A DNA stretch of 64,000 nucleotides from Actinokineospora iranica (GCF_900101685.1 NZ_FMZZ01000004.1:62001-126000); one strand, 5' to 3'. Numbered from the stretch's first letter, positions 32,485-45,542 are shown. The notes: generated by a model not told the origin, from the sequence alone. A program made the numbers and translations.

Positions 32485-33681
32485 TCAGTCCTCGCCGATC
32501 TTGGTCAGGCTCAGGGTGAAGCTGACGCTGATGAGCTGGAAGCCGGTCACCAGCAAGACCATGCCGAGGATCGGCACGCGCATCGTCTCGACCACGTCCA
32601 ACGCCCCGAACCCGGCAGCGCCCCAGATGCTCAGCGCGACCACGAAGCAGGCGATGCCCAGCAGGATCAGCAAAGCGCCGATCCACAGGCCGCGTTCGAG
32701 TGAGGCTCGGGCGACGCGGAGGATGGTGCGGCCGGACGGTGGCGGCAAGAGCCCGAGGTGAGCGGCGTAGGAGCGGGCGACCACCGCCAGGCCGATGCCT
32801 TGCAGGCCGAGCACGAACATGGTGGCGAAGGCCAGCATGGAGTGCAGGCCGAAGCCGATGCCGCCGACCTGGCGGGGGCCGAAGGACAGCCACAGCAGGC
32901 CCAGCAGCCCCACGCTCATCAGGGCGACCGACGGGTAGTACAGCAGCCACCGGGGGCTGAAAGCCAGGAGGAACCGCAGGTGCCGCCACCCGTCGCGCCA
33001 GGTGCGCAGGTGCGGGGCGCGGCTGCGGCCGTCGGGGCGCAGCGTGGTGGGGACCTCGCGGATGTCGAAGTGGTTGAGCGAGGAGCGCACGACCATTTCG
33101 CTGGCGAACTCCATGCCGGAGGTGCGCAGGCCCAGTTCCAGCATCCGGTCGCGGCGGAAGGCGCGGATGCCGCAGTGGAAGTCGCCGACCGGGATGCGGA
33201 AGAACAACTGCCCCAGCTTGGACAGCACAGGGTTGCCCAGGTAGCGGTGCAGGAACGGCATGGCGCCCTCGGCGATGCCGCCCTGGAAGCGGTTGCCCAT
33301 GACCAGGTCGGCGCCCGCGCGCAACTCGGTCAGGAAGCCGCCGATGTCGTCGAGCGCGTAGCTGTCGTCGGCGTCGGCCATCAGGACGTACTCGCCGCCC
33401 GCCGCCTCGATGCCCGCGGCGAGGGCGGCCCCGTACCCGCGGCGAGGGACGTCCACGACCCGGGCGCCGTTGGCGCGGGCGATGTCCTGCGACCCGTCGG
33501 TGGAGCCGTTGTCCGCGACGATGACCTCGCCCACGACGCCGAGGGAGTCCAGGGACTTCCGCGCCTTGCGGACGCAGATCTCCAGCGTCTCGGCCTCGTT
33601 GAGGCAGGGCAGGACGATGGACAGCTCGATGACCGCTGACGGGGTCGTCTCGGCCTCGGCCACAGGCTTGGACGTTGTCAT
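32485..33681 (-). CDS. GT2 glycosyltransferase with C-terminal membrane domain
   Basis: 398 residues. N-terminal GT-A domain of family 2: LSIVLPCLNEAETL, VADNGSTDGS and MADADDSYALDDI (DxD-like metal site). The C-terminal third has four to five hydrophobic helices (YYPSVALMSVGLLGLLWLS, WIGALLILLGIACFVVALS). Such enzymes often transfer a sugar from a nucleotide sugar to a lipid carrier. It opens the surface-glycan locus and is divergent from a second GT2. Confidence 0.9.
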   Translation of the reverse strand: MTTSKPVAEAETTPSAVIELSIVLPCLNEAETLEICVRKARKSLDSLGVVGEVIVADNGSTDGSQDIARANGARVVDVPRRGYGAALAAGIEAAGGEYVLMADADDSYALDDIGGFLTELRAGADLVMGNRFQGGIAEGAMPFLHRYLGNPVLSKLGQLFFRIPVGDFHCGIRAFRRDRMLELGLRTSGMEFASEMVVRSSLNHFDIREVPTTLRPDGRSRAPHLRTWRDGWRHLRFLLAFSPRWLLYYPSVALMSVGLLGLLWLSFGPRQVGGIGFGLHSMLAFATMFVLGLQGIGLAVVARSYAAHLGLLPPPSGRTILRVARASLERGLWIGALLILLGIACFVVALSIWGAAGFGALDVVETMRVPILGMVLLVTGFQLISVSFTLSLTKIGED

Positions 33682-33855
33682 GGCTGTGCGCGCTCCTTAG
33701 CTGGACAGGCGCTGGAAGGGTATGGGGTGACCGACACGCGCCCATGCGACGGTGTGGAAACCGACGGCCTCATGGTAGGCCGACCGTCGCAAGCGGTTAC
33801 CCTCAGACCCGTACTCGGTCGCGCGACGCGACACCATCACGTTCGGAGGGACCCC

Positions 33856-34548
33856 GTGTCCGACTGGTCAGACGTGTGGCTGGTTGTCCCGGTCTACAAC
33901 GAGGGCGCGGTAATCGCCGAGGTCGCCCGTCGCGCCATGCAGACCTTCCCCAACGTCGTGTGCGTCGACGACGGCAGCCGGGACGACTCGGCCGCCCAGA
34001 TCCGCACCACCGGCGCCCACCTGGTGCGCCACCCGGTGAACCTCGGGCAGGGCGCGGCGCTGCAGACCGGCGTCGAATACGCCCGCGCGCAGCCCGGCGC
34101 CCAGTACTTCGTCACCTTCGACGCCGACGGGCAGCACCAGGTCGCCGACGTCGAGCGGATGCTCAAGCGGATCAAGTCAGAAGACGTCGACATCGTCGTC
34201 GGCACCCGGTTCCGCGGCGGCGACACCAGCCACATCCCGTGGATCAAGCGGGTCGTGCTGCGCACGGTGGTCGCGCTGAGCCCGCGCACGAAGCGGCTCG
34301 GGCTGACCGACGCGCACAACGGGCTGCGGGTGTTCAACCGGACGGTCGCCGAGCAGATGAGCATTTCGCTCAACGGCATGGGGCACGCCTCGGAAATCGT
34401 GGAAATGATCGACCGGCACAAGTGGAGGGTCGCCGAGGAACCGGTGACGATTCTCTACACCGAGTACTCCATGGCGAAGGGCCAGTCCCTCATCAACGGA
34501 GTGAACATCCTTTTCGACACCGCACTGAAGACCGGTTCGAGGCGCTGA
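33856..34548 (+). CDS. GT2 glycosyltransferase, dolichyl-phosphate-mannose-synthase-like
   Basis: 230 residues from GTG 33856 with CGGAGGG five bases upstream. Compact GT-A domain: VWLVVPVYNEGAVI, CVDDGSRDDSA, VNLGQGAALQTGVEYA, TFDADGQHQVAD (DxD) and NGLRVFNR. It lacks its own membrane helices. The next gene, one base away, is a DUF2304 membrane protein, a common partner of this GT2 type, so both probably act on a polyprenyl-phosphate sugar. Confidence 0.92.
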   Translation: MSDWSDVWLVVPVYNEGAVIAEVARRAMQTFPNVVCVDDGSRDDSAAQIRTTGAHLVRHPVNLGQGAALQTGVEYARAQPGAQYFVTFDADGQHQVADVERMLKRIKSEDVDIVVGTRFRGGDTSHIPWIKRVVLRTVVALSPRTKRLGLTDAHNGLRVFNRTVAEQMSISLNGMGHASEIVEMIDRHKWRVAEEPVTILYTEYSMAKGQSLINGVNILFDTALKTGSRR

Positions 34549-34549
34549 C

Positions 34550-34900
34550 ATGCTGATCCAAGTTCTGCTCATCCTGGCGGTCGTGCTGCTGCTGGTGTTC
34601 TTCCTGCGCCACCACGGCAAGAGCAAGACCGCGGCCAGCGTGAAGATCGGGTTCGCGCTGTTCATGGTGTTCGGCGTGATCGCGGTGCTGCGGCCTGCCG
34701 AGCTGACCCGCCTGGCCAACCTGTTCGGCGTCGGCCGCGGCACCGACCTGCTGCTCTACGGCACGGTCGTCGCGTTCGGCTTCGCCACGATCAACACGTA
34801 CCTGCGCTTCAAGGAACTCGAGTACCGGTACGCGAAGCTGGTGCGCGCGGTGGCCATCCAGAACGCCGAGAAGCCGAACGCGGAGCCCGCCGAGCACTAG
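34550..34900 (+). CDS. DUF2304 small membrane protein
   Basis: 116 residues with three hydrophobic helices (LLILAVVLLLVFFLR, IGFALFMVFGVIAVL, LYGTVVAFGFATINTYL) and a cytosolic helical tail (RFKELEYRYAKLVRA). DUF2304 proteins usually follow GT2 genes and may anchor the enzyme to the membrane. Starts one base after the glycosyltransferase stop. Confidence 0.88.
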   Translation: MLIQVLLILAVVLLLVFFLRHHGKSKTAASVKIGFALFMVFGVIAVLRPAELTRLANLFGVGRGTDLLLYGTVVAFGFATINTYLRFKELEYRYAKLVRAVAIQNAEKPNAEPAEH

Positions 34901-34917
34901 CTCTGTCCCGACAGGAC

Positions 34918-38174
<3,257 letters not shown>

Positions 38175-38263
38175 GGCTCCCCCACTGCCCGCGCGCCGTC
38201 CCGGCTCACCGCGCGATCGGGCCCCGATTGTGGCAGCAGGGAAATCGGCTGTCCATGGCCCGT

Positions 38264-40549
38264 TTACCGGGCGATGTTCGGCTCCGTCAGCGCGAGCGCG
38301 CCCTGGGCGTAGCCACCGACCGCGAGCACACCGCTGATCCCGGTAATCCGGACCGGTAGCTCTGCCTTGGCGCCGACAGCGGCCGGGCCAAGCTGCCCCG
38401 CGCTGTTGTTGCCCCAGCCCCACAGGGAGCCGTCGGCGCGGATCGCGTACCCGTTGCCGGACTCGCCCGCCGCGACGGCGGTGGCGTCGCCGATCCCCGA
38501 GACCTGCACCGGGCCTGCCGAGGGCGCGCCGCTGACGCCGATCCCGAGCTGGCCGTCCTGGTTGCCGCCCCACGCCCACACCGTGCCGTCGCCGCGCACC
38601 GCGAACCGGTTGGCGCCGCTGCCCGCGATCCCCACGATGCCCGAGAGGCCGGGCACCTGGACCGGGGTGAGACCGCGCGGCTCGGCCGACCCGGTGCCGA
38701 GCAGGCCGCCGGTGTTCGTGCCCCACGTCCACACGGTCTGGTCGGCGCGCAGGGCGAACCCGTCCTCGGACACGGCGATGACCCCGCTCAGGCCGGACAC
38801 CGGCACCGGCACGACCGAGTAGCAGCCCGCCCCGGTCCGAGCGTCGCACGCGACACCGTTGCCCAGTTCGCCGTTGCGGTTGCTTCCCCACGCCCAGACA
38901 GTGCCGTCACCGGCCACCGCATAGCCCGTCCGCGTGCCCATGGCGATAGACGTGACCCCGGTAAGCCCGGCGACCCGCACCGGCACGGGGATCGCGAGGA
39001 CCGCGCCGTCGCCGCCCCGGTCGACGCCGTCGCCAAGCTGGCCGTGCCTGCCGTCGCCCCACGCCCAGACCGCGCCGTCGGAGGTCAGGGCGAGCGCGTT
39101 GTCGTCCGCGGCCGAGACCTGCGCGACGTCGGCGGGGAGCCCGGCGACCGGGACCGGCCGCGCCGACTGCCCCGCGGGGACGGCCGCGCTCTGCCCCCAC
39201 GCGACGACCGAGCCGTCGCCGCGCAGCGCCAGGTTCTCCCGGCCGCCCGCGGCGATCGCCACGACCCCGGGCAGGTCGGTGACCGGGGCGGGCGCGGACC
39301 GGTTCGGGCCTGCGCCGCTGCCGAGTTCGCCGCCGGAGTTGGCGCCCCAGGAGAGCACGCACGGGCCGCTGCCCGGGCAGGCGCGGAAGAAGTATCCCGA
39401 GACGTCGGCGATGAGGTGGACCGAGCCCGCGTTGTTGTAGAGCCGGATGCGGCCGGTCGGGTCGACCCGCACGGTGGCGAGGTTGGCCGCGGTCTGCCCG
39501 GGGGCCAGGTTCAGGTTCGATGTCGATGTCCGCTCGGCGGGCGCGGCGATGACGTGCGTCCCGGCCGTGGGCTCGGTGCCGGTCAGGTTCACCACGACGG
39601 CTGCGGGCACCACCGGGTCGGCCGCGGTCGGGGTGAACACGGTGACCGGAAGCGCGCCGCCCGGTCCGACCGGGCCGGTGGCGCGGGTGTCCACGGCCCT
39701 GGTCGGCCGGGCGGGGGTGAACAGCAGGCTCGCCTCTTTGTCGAACCAGCCCGCCAGGTCGATGATCAGCTGGGTGGAGCCCGCGTTGTTGTAGAGGCTC
39801 ACCTTGCGGTCCGCGCCGAGCGCGACCGTCACCAGGTTCGGCGAGGTCTGACCGGGGACCAGGTTGAGGTTGGACGAGATCGGCCGGGGCGCGCCGGTGG
39901 GCCACGCGGTCACGAACGTCCCGCCGGTCGGGTCGGTGCCGGTCAGGTTGAACGTCACCGCCGTCGCGCTCTTGGGCACCCGCGCGGAGAAGTCGACGGT
40001 GATCGTGCCGCCCGGCCCGACCGGGGCGGACTGCCGGGTGTCGATGACCCGCGCCGGGGTGATCGAGGTGAACTTGACGCCCGACTCCGTGCCGTAGAAG
40101 CCCGCGAGGTCGGCGACCAGGTGCACGCGCCCGGCGTTGTTGTAGAGGTCGACGCTGCGACCCGCGCCGAGGGCGACGGTCACCAGGTTCGGGCGAGTCT
40201 CGCCGGGGCTGACGTTGAGGTTCGACGCGGAGGTCCGGGCGGTGCCGCGGGGGAACACGGTGACGAACGTCCACGCGGTTGGCTCGGTGGCGGTCACGTT
40301 CAGCACGACCGCGGTCGCCGACGCGGGCACCTTGCCGGACAGGTCGAGCGTGATCGACTGGCCGCCGTCGACCGGGCGCGCCGGGGCTCCGTTGCCGATC
40401 CGGGTGTCGAGGACCCGCTCGGGCGCCATGCCGTTGAACGCGGAAGCCCGCGCGACCGGCGGCGCGACCGGGCCCGCAGACGCGGGCGCCGCGGCGAAGG
40501 CAAGGGACGTGGCCGCGCACAGCAGCACGGTCAGGAGTCGAACGCCCAC
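38264..40549 (-). CDS. Secreted RCC1 beta-propeller protein B
   Basis: 761 residues from GTG 40549, GGGGGAA upstream. Signal peptide (LLTVLLCAATSLAFAAAPAS). Three VLDTR-type modules (ERVLDTRIGNG, ARVIDTRQSAP, TRAVDTRATGP), a hinge CPGSGPCVLSWGANSGG and RCC1 blades (VWAWGDGRHGQLGDG, VWAWGSNRNGELGNG, LWGWGNNSAGQLG). Same order and length as protein A, so a recent duplication. A terminator separates it from the upstream paralogue C, so it has its own promoter. Confidence 0.88.
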   Translation of the reverse strand: MGVRLLTVLLCAATSLAFAAAPASAGPVAPPVARASAFNGMAPERVLDTRIGNGAPARPVDGGQSITLDLSGKVPASATAVVLNVTATEPTAWTFVTVFPRGTARTSASNLNVSPGETRPNLVTVALGAGRSVDLYNNAGRVHLVADLAGFYGTESGVKFTSITPARVIDTRQSAPVGPGGTITVDFSARVPKSATAVTFNLTGTDPTGGTFVTAWPTGAPRPISSNLNLVPGQTSPNLVTVALGADRKVSLYNNAGSTQLIIDLAGWFDKEASLLFTPARPTRAVDTRATGPVGPGGALPVTVFTPTAADPVVPAAVVVNLTGTEPTAGTHVIAAPAERTSTSNLNLAPGQTAANLATVRVDPTGRIRLYNNAGSVHLIADVSGYFFRACPGSGPCVLSWGANSGGELGSGAGPNRSAPAPVTDLPGVVAIAAGGRENLALRGDGSVVAWGQSAAVPAGQSARPVPVAGLPADVAQVSAADDNALALTSDGAVWAWGDGRHGQLGDGVDRGGDGAVLAIPVPVRVAGLTGVTSIAMGTRTGYAVAGDGTVWAWGSNRNGELGNGVACDARTGAGCYSVVPVPVSGLSGVIAVSEDGFALRADQTVWTWGTNTGGLLGTGSAEPRGLTPVQVPGLSGIVGIAGSGANRFAVRGDGTVWAWGGNQDGQLGIGVSGAPSAGPVQVSGIGDATAVAAGESGNGYAIRADGSLWGWGNNSAGQLGPAAVGAKAELPVRITGISGVLAVGGYAQGALALTEPNIAR

Positions 40550-40607
40550 TTTGTTCCCCCAAAAGGAAAACGGCCCCCGACCCGATTTGGCAAAGGGCAG
40601 CGTACAT

Positions 40608-40655
40608 GGCCGCGCCGGCCAGTCTGGCGTCCACACCAGACCGACCGGCGCGGCC
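40608..40655 (-). terminator. Terminator after RCC1 protein C
   Basis: 20-bp stem with two mismatches (GGCCGCGCCGGCCAGTCTGG against its complement), 8-base loop, 23 bases past the stop of protein C. Confidence 0.85.
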
Positions 40656-40677
40656 GGAACTTCCTACCCGAACTCTC

Positions 40678-43200
40678 TTACACGGTTCCCGCCACCGCGA
40701 GCGCGGTAAAGCCGCCCGCGCCGATTGCCGTGACGTCGGTAAGTCCGCTTACCTGCAACGGCACGTTAGACCCGCCGACGTTGGCGGCGATCGCGCCGAA
40801 CCCGTTGTAGCCCCACGCCGAGACAGTGCCGTCGGACTTGCGAGCCAACGCGAACAGCGAGCCAGCGGCGAGGTCGGTCACGCCGGTCAGACCGGACACC
40901 GCGGTCGGGGTCGGCACCGTGCAGTTCGTGCCGGACGGGGACTGGCAGTTCGCCCCGGTGACGCCGTGCCCGACCTGGCCCTGGGCGTTCCAGCCCCAGC
41001 CGAGGACGGTGCCGTCGGACTTGAGCGCGTACGCCGTGGTGGCGCCGCCGACGACCTTGGTCACGCCGGTGAGCGCGGGAAGCTGCTTCGGGGACAGCTG
41101 CACGCAGTTGGGCAGGGTGGTGTTCTCGTAGCAGGACCCGCCGCCCGCCTGGCCGTCGCCGAGCTGGCCTTCGGCGTTCCAGCCCCAAGCCCAGACGGTG
41201 CCGTCGGCCTTGACCGCGTACGCGGTGCTCCACGACGCGCCGATGGACACGATGTCGGTCAGCCCGGGGACCTGGACCGGCAACGGCGCGCGGCAGGTGG
41301 CGGCGACCGGGTACTGCTCGCAGCCGGTGCCGTAGCTGCCGTTGCCCAGGGCGCCGCCGTTGACGCCCCACGCCCACACCGTGCCGTCGTTCTTGAGCGC
41401 GTAACCGGTGCTGTACCCGGCGGCGATGGCCTTCACGTTCTCGATGCCGACCTCGCGGGCGGTGAACTCCGGGGCGTCGTTGTTGTTGCCGCCCTCGTTG
41501 CTGCGGTTCTCACCCCAGAACAGGATGCGGCCCTGGTTGGTCAGGCCGTAGGCGGTGGCGCTGCCCGCGGCGACCGCGGTGAACGTGGCCCCGACCGGAA
41601 CCTTGATCGGAACCGGGCTCTCCGCGACGGTGGTCGAGGCGAGGCCGCCGTTGTAGTTCAGCCCGGACGCCCAGATGCTGCCGTCCTTGAGCAGCGCGTA
41701 GCTGCTGTGGTGCGACGCCGCGACCGCCTTGACGTTGCCCAGCCCCGACATCTGGCCGGGCTTGTTGGCAGCGTCGCCGCTGGTGCCGTGGCCGAGCTGG
41801 CCGCCGGTGTTGTCGCCCCAGCTGATCCCGCAGTCGACAGCGCAGACCGCGGGCGGGTTGGCGAAGTAGCCCGCCACGTCCACGATCAGGTCGACGTCGC
41901 CGAAGCGGTTGTAGAGGCTCAGCACGCCCTGGTCGAGGCCCACGGTCGCCAGGTTCGGGCGGGTCTGGCCGCCGACGAGGTTCAGGTTCGACGAGTTGGG
42001 GAGCTGGCTGGGGTTCTGGCCGGGCCACGCGGTGATGTGCGTGCCCTGCGACGGGTCCGTGCCGGTCAGGTTGAACACGGCCGCGCGCGCGGTGGCGGGC
42101 AGCAGCGGGCGGAAGTCGACCGGCAGGTGGCAGTTGCCGCAGATGGGCTCGGGGAAGAACCGCGTGTCCACGAGCCGGGTCGGGGCGACGTGGTAGAACG
42201 CCGCGCCCGCCGCCGAGTCGTAGTACCCGGCGAGGTCGGCGACCAGGTGCGTGTTGCCCGCGTTGTTGTAGAGGCTCACCTTGCGGTCCGCGCCGAGGGT
42301 GACGGTGACCAGGTTCGGCGCGATCTCACCGGGAGCCAGGTTCAGGCTCGACCCCGGCTGCCGCACGGTGCCCGACGGGTAAGCCGCGACGAAGGTGTGC
42401 GCGGTGCCGTCGACGCCGGTCAGGTTGAAGGTGACCGCGGTCGCCGTCGCGGGCACGCGGCCGGTGAAGTCGAGCGAGATCGTCTTGCCCGGTCCGACCG
42501 GGGTGCGGCTGCCGCCGGTGCCGGTGCCGAACCGGGTGTCCAGCAGGCGGGTCGGCGGGGTCGGGTTGAACAGCGACCCGGCGCCCGGCTGGTAGTACCC
42601 GGCGAGGTCGGCGACCAGGTGGGTGCTGCCCGCGTTGTTGTACATCAGCACGGTCCCGCTGAACGCGAGAGTCACCACCACCGCGTTCGGGCGGGTCTGC
42701 CCGGGGGCGAGGTTGAGGTTGGACGAGATCGGCCGGTCGGTGCCCGCGGGGTAGACCGTGACGAAGGTGTTCGCGGTGCCCTCGGTGCCGGTCACGTTGA
42801 GCACGACGGCGGTGGCGGTCGTCGGGACCCGCGAGGCCAGGTCGAGCGCGAGCGTGCCGCCCGGCCGCAGCGGGGTGGTCGTCGGCACGCCGGTCCCGTT
42901 GCGGGTGTCGAGCACGCGCGTCGGCGCGATCGGCGTGTACCTGGTGCCGGTGGGGGCACCGGCAAGCGGCGCGGCCGCGGTGTCGGCGCCGAGCGTGCCC
43001 ACGGTCCCCGGGACGGCGGTCAGGTCGCGCCCCTCGCGGCGGCTTTCCAGCACGCCCTTGCCGTGGTCAGGACGCGCCTGCGGCCCGGGCGCCTGCGGTG
43101 CGGCCGGAACGGGCGTCGGCGCCGCGGCCGCGGCACCGGCCTGCCCGCCGAGCATGGCGGCGGCGAGTGCCGTCACCAGTGCGAAGGATCTGAAACGCAT
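40678..43200 (-). CDS. Secreted RCC1 beta-propeller protein C
   Basis: 840 residues from ATG 43200, AGGA upstream. Signal peptide (MRFRSFALVTALAAAMLGG) and an Ala/Pro linker of about 70 residues, longer than in A and B. Three modules (TRVLDTRNGTG, TRLLDTRFGTG, TRLVDTRFFPE with an extra ICGNCH), hinge CAVDCGISWGDNTGG, then RCC1 blades ([57 protein letters not shown]). Some blades hold extra cysteine pairs that could form disulfides outside the cell. First of the three tandem paralogues. Confidence 0.88.
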   Translation of the reverse strand: MRFRSFALVTALAAAMLGGQAGAAAAAPTPVPAAPQAPGPQARPDHGKGVLESRREGRDLTAVPGTVGTLGADTAAAPLAGAPTGTRYTPIAPTRVLDTRNGTGVPTTTPLRPGGTLALDLASRVPTTATAVVLNVTGTEGTANTFVTVYPAGTDRPISSNLNLAPGQTRPNAVVVTLAFSGTVLMYNNAGSTHLVADLAGYYQPGAGSLFNPTPPTRLLDTRFGTGTGGSRTPVGPGKTISLDFTGRVPATATAVTFNLTGVDGTAHTFVAAYPSGTVRQPGSSLNLAPGEIAPNLVTVTLGADRKVSLYNNAGNTHLVADLAGYYDSAAGAAFYHVAPTRLVDTRFFPEPICGNCHLPVDFRPLLPATARAAVFNLTGTDPSQGTHITAWPGQNPSQLPNSSNLNLVGGQTRPNLATVGLDQGVLSLYNRFGDVDLIVDVAGYFANPPAVCAVDCGISWGDNTGGQLGHGTSGDAANKPGQMSGLGNVKAVAASHHSSYALLKDGSIWASGLNYNGGLASTTVAESPVPIKVPVGATFTAVAAGSATAYGLTNQGRILFWGENRSNEGGNNNDAPEFTAREVGIENVKAIAAGYSTGYALKNDGTVWAWGVNGGALGNGSYGTGCEQYPVAATCRAPLPVQVPGLTDIVSIGASWSTAYAVKADGTVWAWGWNAEGQLGDGQAGGGSCYENTTLPNCVQLSPKQLPALTGVTKVVGGATTAYALKSDGTVLGWGWNAQGQVGHGVTGANCQSPSGTNCTVPTPTAVSGLTGVTDLAAGSLFALARKSDGTVSAWGYNGFGAIAANVGGSNVPLQVSGLTDVTAIGAGGFTALAVAGTV

Positions 43201-43400
43201 TGTTCCTACTCTCTTCGGATAACCCCAGATGCGACGCGCGGAGTGAACAAACCCGTCTCTGGCGTCTCGAAGCCGCGTCGAGTCCTGTCCGCGCATGGGC
43301 AGCGCGAAGCGATGGGCGCACGAAGACTTCCCCCAGGAATACGGGCCCCGACCCGAACTGTCGGTCGAGAGAGTAGCCCAGAGGTCTGACATTCCCTAGG
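43201..43400 (-). promoter_or_regulatory. Long leader of RCC1 protein C with motif shared by protein B
   Basis: The 200-base leader contains ACGGGCCCCGACCCGA (+ strand, 43341-43356). Nearly the same sequence, ACGGCCCCCGACCCGA, lies just before protein B (about 40570-40585), each followed on the gene side by TTCCCCC; protein A has the shorter CGGGCCCCGA. Promoter, operator or structured leader cannot be told apart. Confidence 0.4.
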
Positions 43401-43411
43401 GCCAATACGAC

Positions 43412-43440
43412 GAAGTCCCCGGCCGCGGGCCGGGGACTTC
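43412..43440 (-). terminator. Terminator after methyltransferase gene
   Basis: Perfect 13-bp stem GAAGTCCCCGGCC with a 3-base loop, 16 bases beyond the methyltransferase stop and before the RCC1 promoter region. Confidence 0.88.
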
Positions 43441-43456
43441 GTGTGGCGCGGTGGTG

Positions 43457-44101
43457 TCAGGCGCTGTGCCCGGGGCGGCGCATCACGTACAGCACGTTGT
43501 TGCGGCGCGGGGGGATGCGCGCTTCAAGAGCGATGTCGTAGCCCGGTAGACCGGCGGCAAGGTAACCGCGCAGTTCTTCCCGGCTCGGGAAGCGGACAGT
43601 CTTATCGCCGGTCACATAGCGGTCGGCGGCGAAGGCCATGGCGTGCGCGATGCCCGCGCCGCGCTCCCAGTCCTTCACGGCGATGACGCCGTCCTCGGTG
43701 CTCAGCGCGACGGCGTCGTTCAGCACCGGGACGCGCAGGCTCTCCGGGAGGTGGTGCACCACGTCGACAATGCAGACGAGGTCGAACAGCTGCGGCCGCT
43801 CGGCGACCAGCTCCGAGGACGGGATGCTGCGGAACGTGGCGCGGCTGGTGTCGCCGCGGAAGAGCCGCCCGGGGTCGGGCGCGACGTCGATGCCGACGTA
43901 CTCCGCTTCCGGGTAGGCCTCGCACAGCCGCTGCCCGAAGGACCCGTCGCCGCAGCCGATCTCCAGGATGCGCTTGGCGGGCAGGGCGCTGGCGAGGGTC
44001 GTCGCCAGATCGTCGAGGTTGATGAACCGGTTCCGGTAGGCCTCGGCCGCCGGAATCTCGAACCGACCTAGCTTGTGGCGAATCGTCGGACCAATACCCA
44101 C
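43457..44101 (-). CDS. Class I SAM-dependent methyltransferase
   Basis: 214 residues. Rossmann methyltransferase with motif I RILEIGCGDGSFG, motif II VGIDVAPDPGRLF, and VCIVDVVHHLPE. N-terminus HKLGRFEIPAAEAYRNRFINLDD is like methyltransferases placed beside polysaccharide flippases and glycosyltransferases, so the acceptor may be a lipid-linked sugar. It lies 77 bases downstream of the flippase gene on the same strand. Confidence 0.88.
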   Translation of the reverse strand: MGIGPTIRHKLGRFEIPAAEAYRNRFINLDDLATTLASALPAKRILEIGCGDGSFGQRLCEAYPEAEYVGIDVAPDPGRLFRGDTSRATFRSIPSSELVAERPQLFDLVCIVDVVHHLPESLRVPVLNDAVALSTEDGVIAVKDWERGAGIAHAMAFAADRYVTGDKTVRFPSREELRGYLAAGLPGYDIALEARIPPRRNNVLYVMRRPGHSA

Positions 44102-44178
44102 CGAAACTCCTTGACCACGGTGAACGTGAGGACCGACACAAGGTACCGCAAGGTGATTTCAGTCCCACTACGCCCGGG

Positions 44179-45501
44179 TCACCGCGCTGGTTCGGGTTCC
44201 TGGGCCTTCGTGGCCGCGGTCTGGCGCAGCGGTCCGACCAGGCTGGCCGCCATCACCGCGGTGACCAGGCCACACGCGACGAGTTGCGCCCACACCGCGG
44301 TCCACACCGGGTCGATCGGCAGGGAGAGCAGGCCGATGAGCACGACACCGCCGATCACCCAGGCGACCGTCACTATCCGGTGCTTGGACAGCGCTACCAG
44401 GGCGGGCAGAAGAACCTGGGTCAGCATCAGCAGAATCGTGCTCGCGGCGAGCAACCCGAGGATGGCGTGCGGCAGTCGGACTTCGGCCCCGAAAAGAACC
44501 TCCACCGCCCACGGGCCGAGGATCGTCGCGCCCAGCACGGCGGGCACGCCGATCGCGGCCAACAGCAGCAAGATCTTGCGCAGCGTCGCCCTGAACGCGG
44601 GCAGGTCGCCCGTGGTCACCGCCTTGGTCAGGACCGGCATCAGCATGGCCTGGACCGCGGCGAACAGCAGAACCGGAATCCGCACCAGCACGAACGCCGA
44701 CCCGAACGCCTCCGCGATTTCCTTGTCGTACTCCAGGCGCGCGTTGACCAGGATGGGCGCGAGGTTGGCGACGGCCTGGAACCCCAGGGTCGCGCCGACC
44801 AGCAACGTCATGCCCCGCGCCATCGCCGTCACCGGGTTGCCCGCGTCTGTCGGCAGCCCGTCGACCGCCGCGACCTCGACCGCCGCCGCGTCCCGGTGGC
44901 GCAGCCAGGGCAGCCCGGCGAGCAACGAGAACACCGCGCCCAACGCGAAGATGAACGCATAGAGGGTCGCGTTCGTCAGCCCGAGGACCACCACGACCGC
45001 GCACAGCACGATCCGCGACAGTCCCTCGACGGTAAGACTGACCGCGTAACCGTTGAACCGCTGAGTGCCGCCGAGCAGCCCGCGCACCACGTACACCGCC
45101 GCCGAGCCCGCGACCCCGAGCCCGAGCGCGAAGAACAGCCCCCACTGGCCGTCGAGCACCTTGTCGGTCAACACCGGCGACGCCGCCGCCAACACCACCA
45201 GCACCACGCCGACCAGCCCGGCGGCCACCAGCGACGCCCGGCCCGCGACCGTCCGCAGCGAGCCGCCCGAGGCGAGCCACGCGCTGGTCGACCGACTGGT
45301 TTCCTGCTCGACACCGGTGAACACGCCGGGGCCGACGATGCTCATGATGAGGTAGAAGCTGAGCACCGCCGCGTTGTCCGCGGCGGACAACGTCTGCCCG
45401 GAAAGCGCCAGGAACCCGTAGCCCGCGAGACCGACCACGACGAGTCCGGCGCCCATCCCGGCGGCGGGACCGAAGCGTTCCCGGAGGCTTGCGGCAGTCA
45501 C
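44179..45501 (-). CDS. Polysaccharide flippase-like membrane protein (MOP superfamily)
   Basis: 440 residues with 12 to 14 hydrophobic helices spread over the whole length, e.g. GAGLVVVGLAGYGFLALSG, LSFYLIMSIVGPGVFTGVEQ, MTLLVGATLGFQAVANL. The fold and the early GVEQETSRS segment fit Wzx/MATE-type flippases that move lipid-linked sugars across the membrane. With the glycosyltransferases, GalE and methyltransferase it points to a surface glycan pathway. Confidence 0.82.
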   Translation of the reverse strand: MTAASLRERFGPAAGMGAGLVVVGLAGYGFLALSGQTLSAADNAAVLSFYLIMSIVGPGVFTGVEQETSRSTSAWLASGGSLRTVAGRASLVAAGLVGVVLVVLAAASPVLTDKVLDGQWGLFFALGLGVAGSAAVYVVRGLLGGTQRFNGYAVSLTVEGLSRIVLCAVVVVLGLTNATLYAFIFALGAVFSLLAGLPWLRHRDAAAVEVAAVDGLPTDAGNPVTAMARGMTLLVGATLGFQAVANLAPILVNARLEYDKEIAEAFGSAFVLVRIPVLLFAAVQAMLMPVLTKAVTTGDLPAFRATLRKILLLLAAIGVPAVLGATILGPWAVEVLFGAEVRLPHAILGLLAASTILLMLTQVLLPALVALSKHRIVTVAWVIGGVVLIGLLSLPIDPVWTAVWAQLVACGLVTAVMAASLVGPLRQTAATKAQEPEPAR

Positions 45502-45542
45502 CGGACAACCGTAGAGAACGCCCGCCCGCTTAAGCTGCCCGG

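Noticed and set aside
38175-38891. N-terminal extension of RCC1 protein A to about 1000 residues
   Set aside because: The added part is antisense-frame sequence over protein B; the signal peptide begins at 38174 with a good ribosome site.
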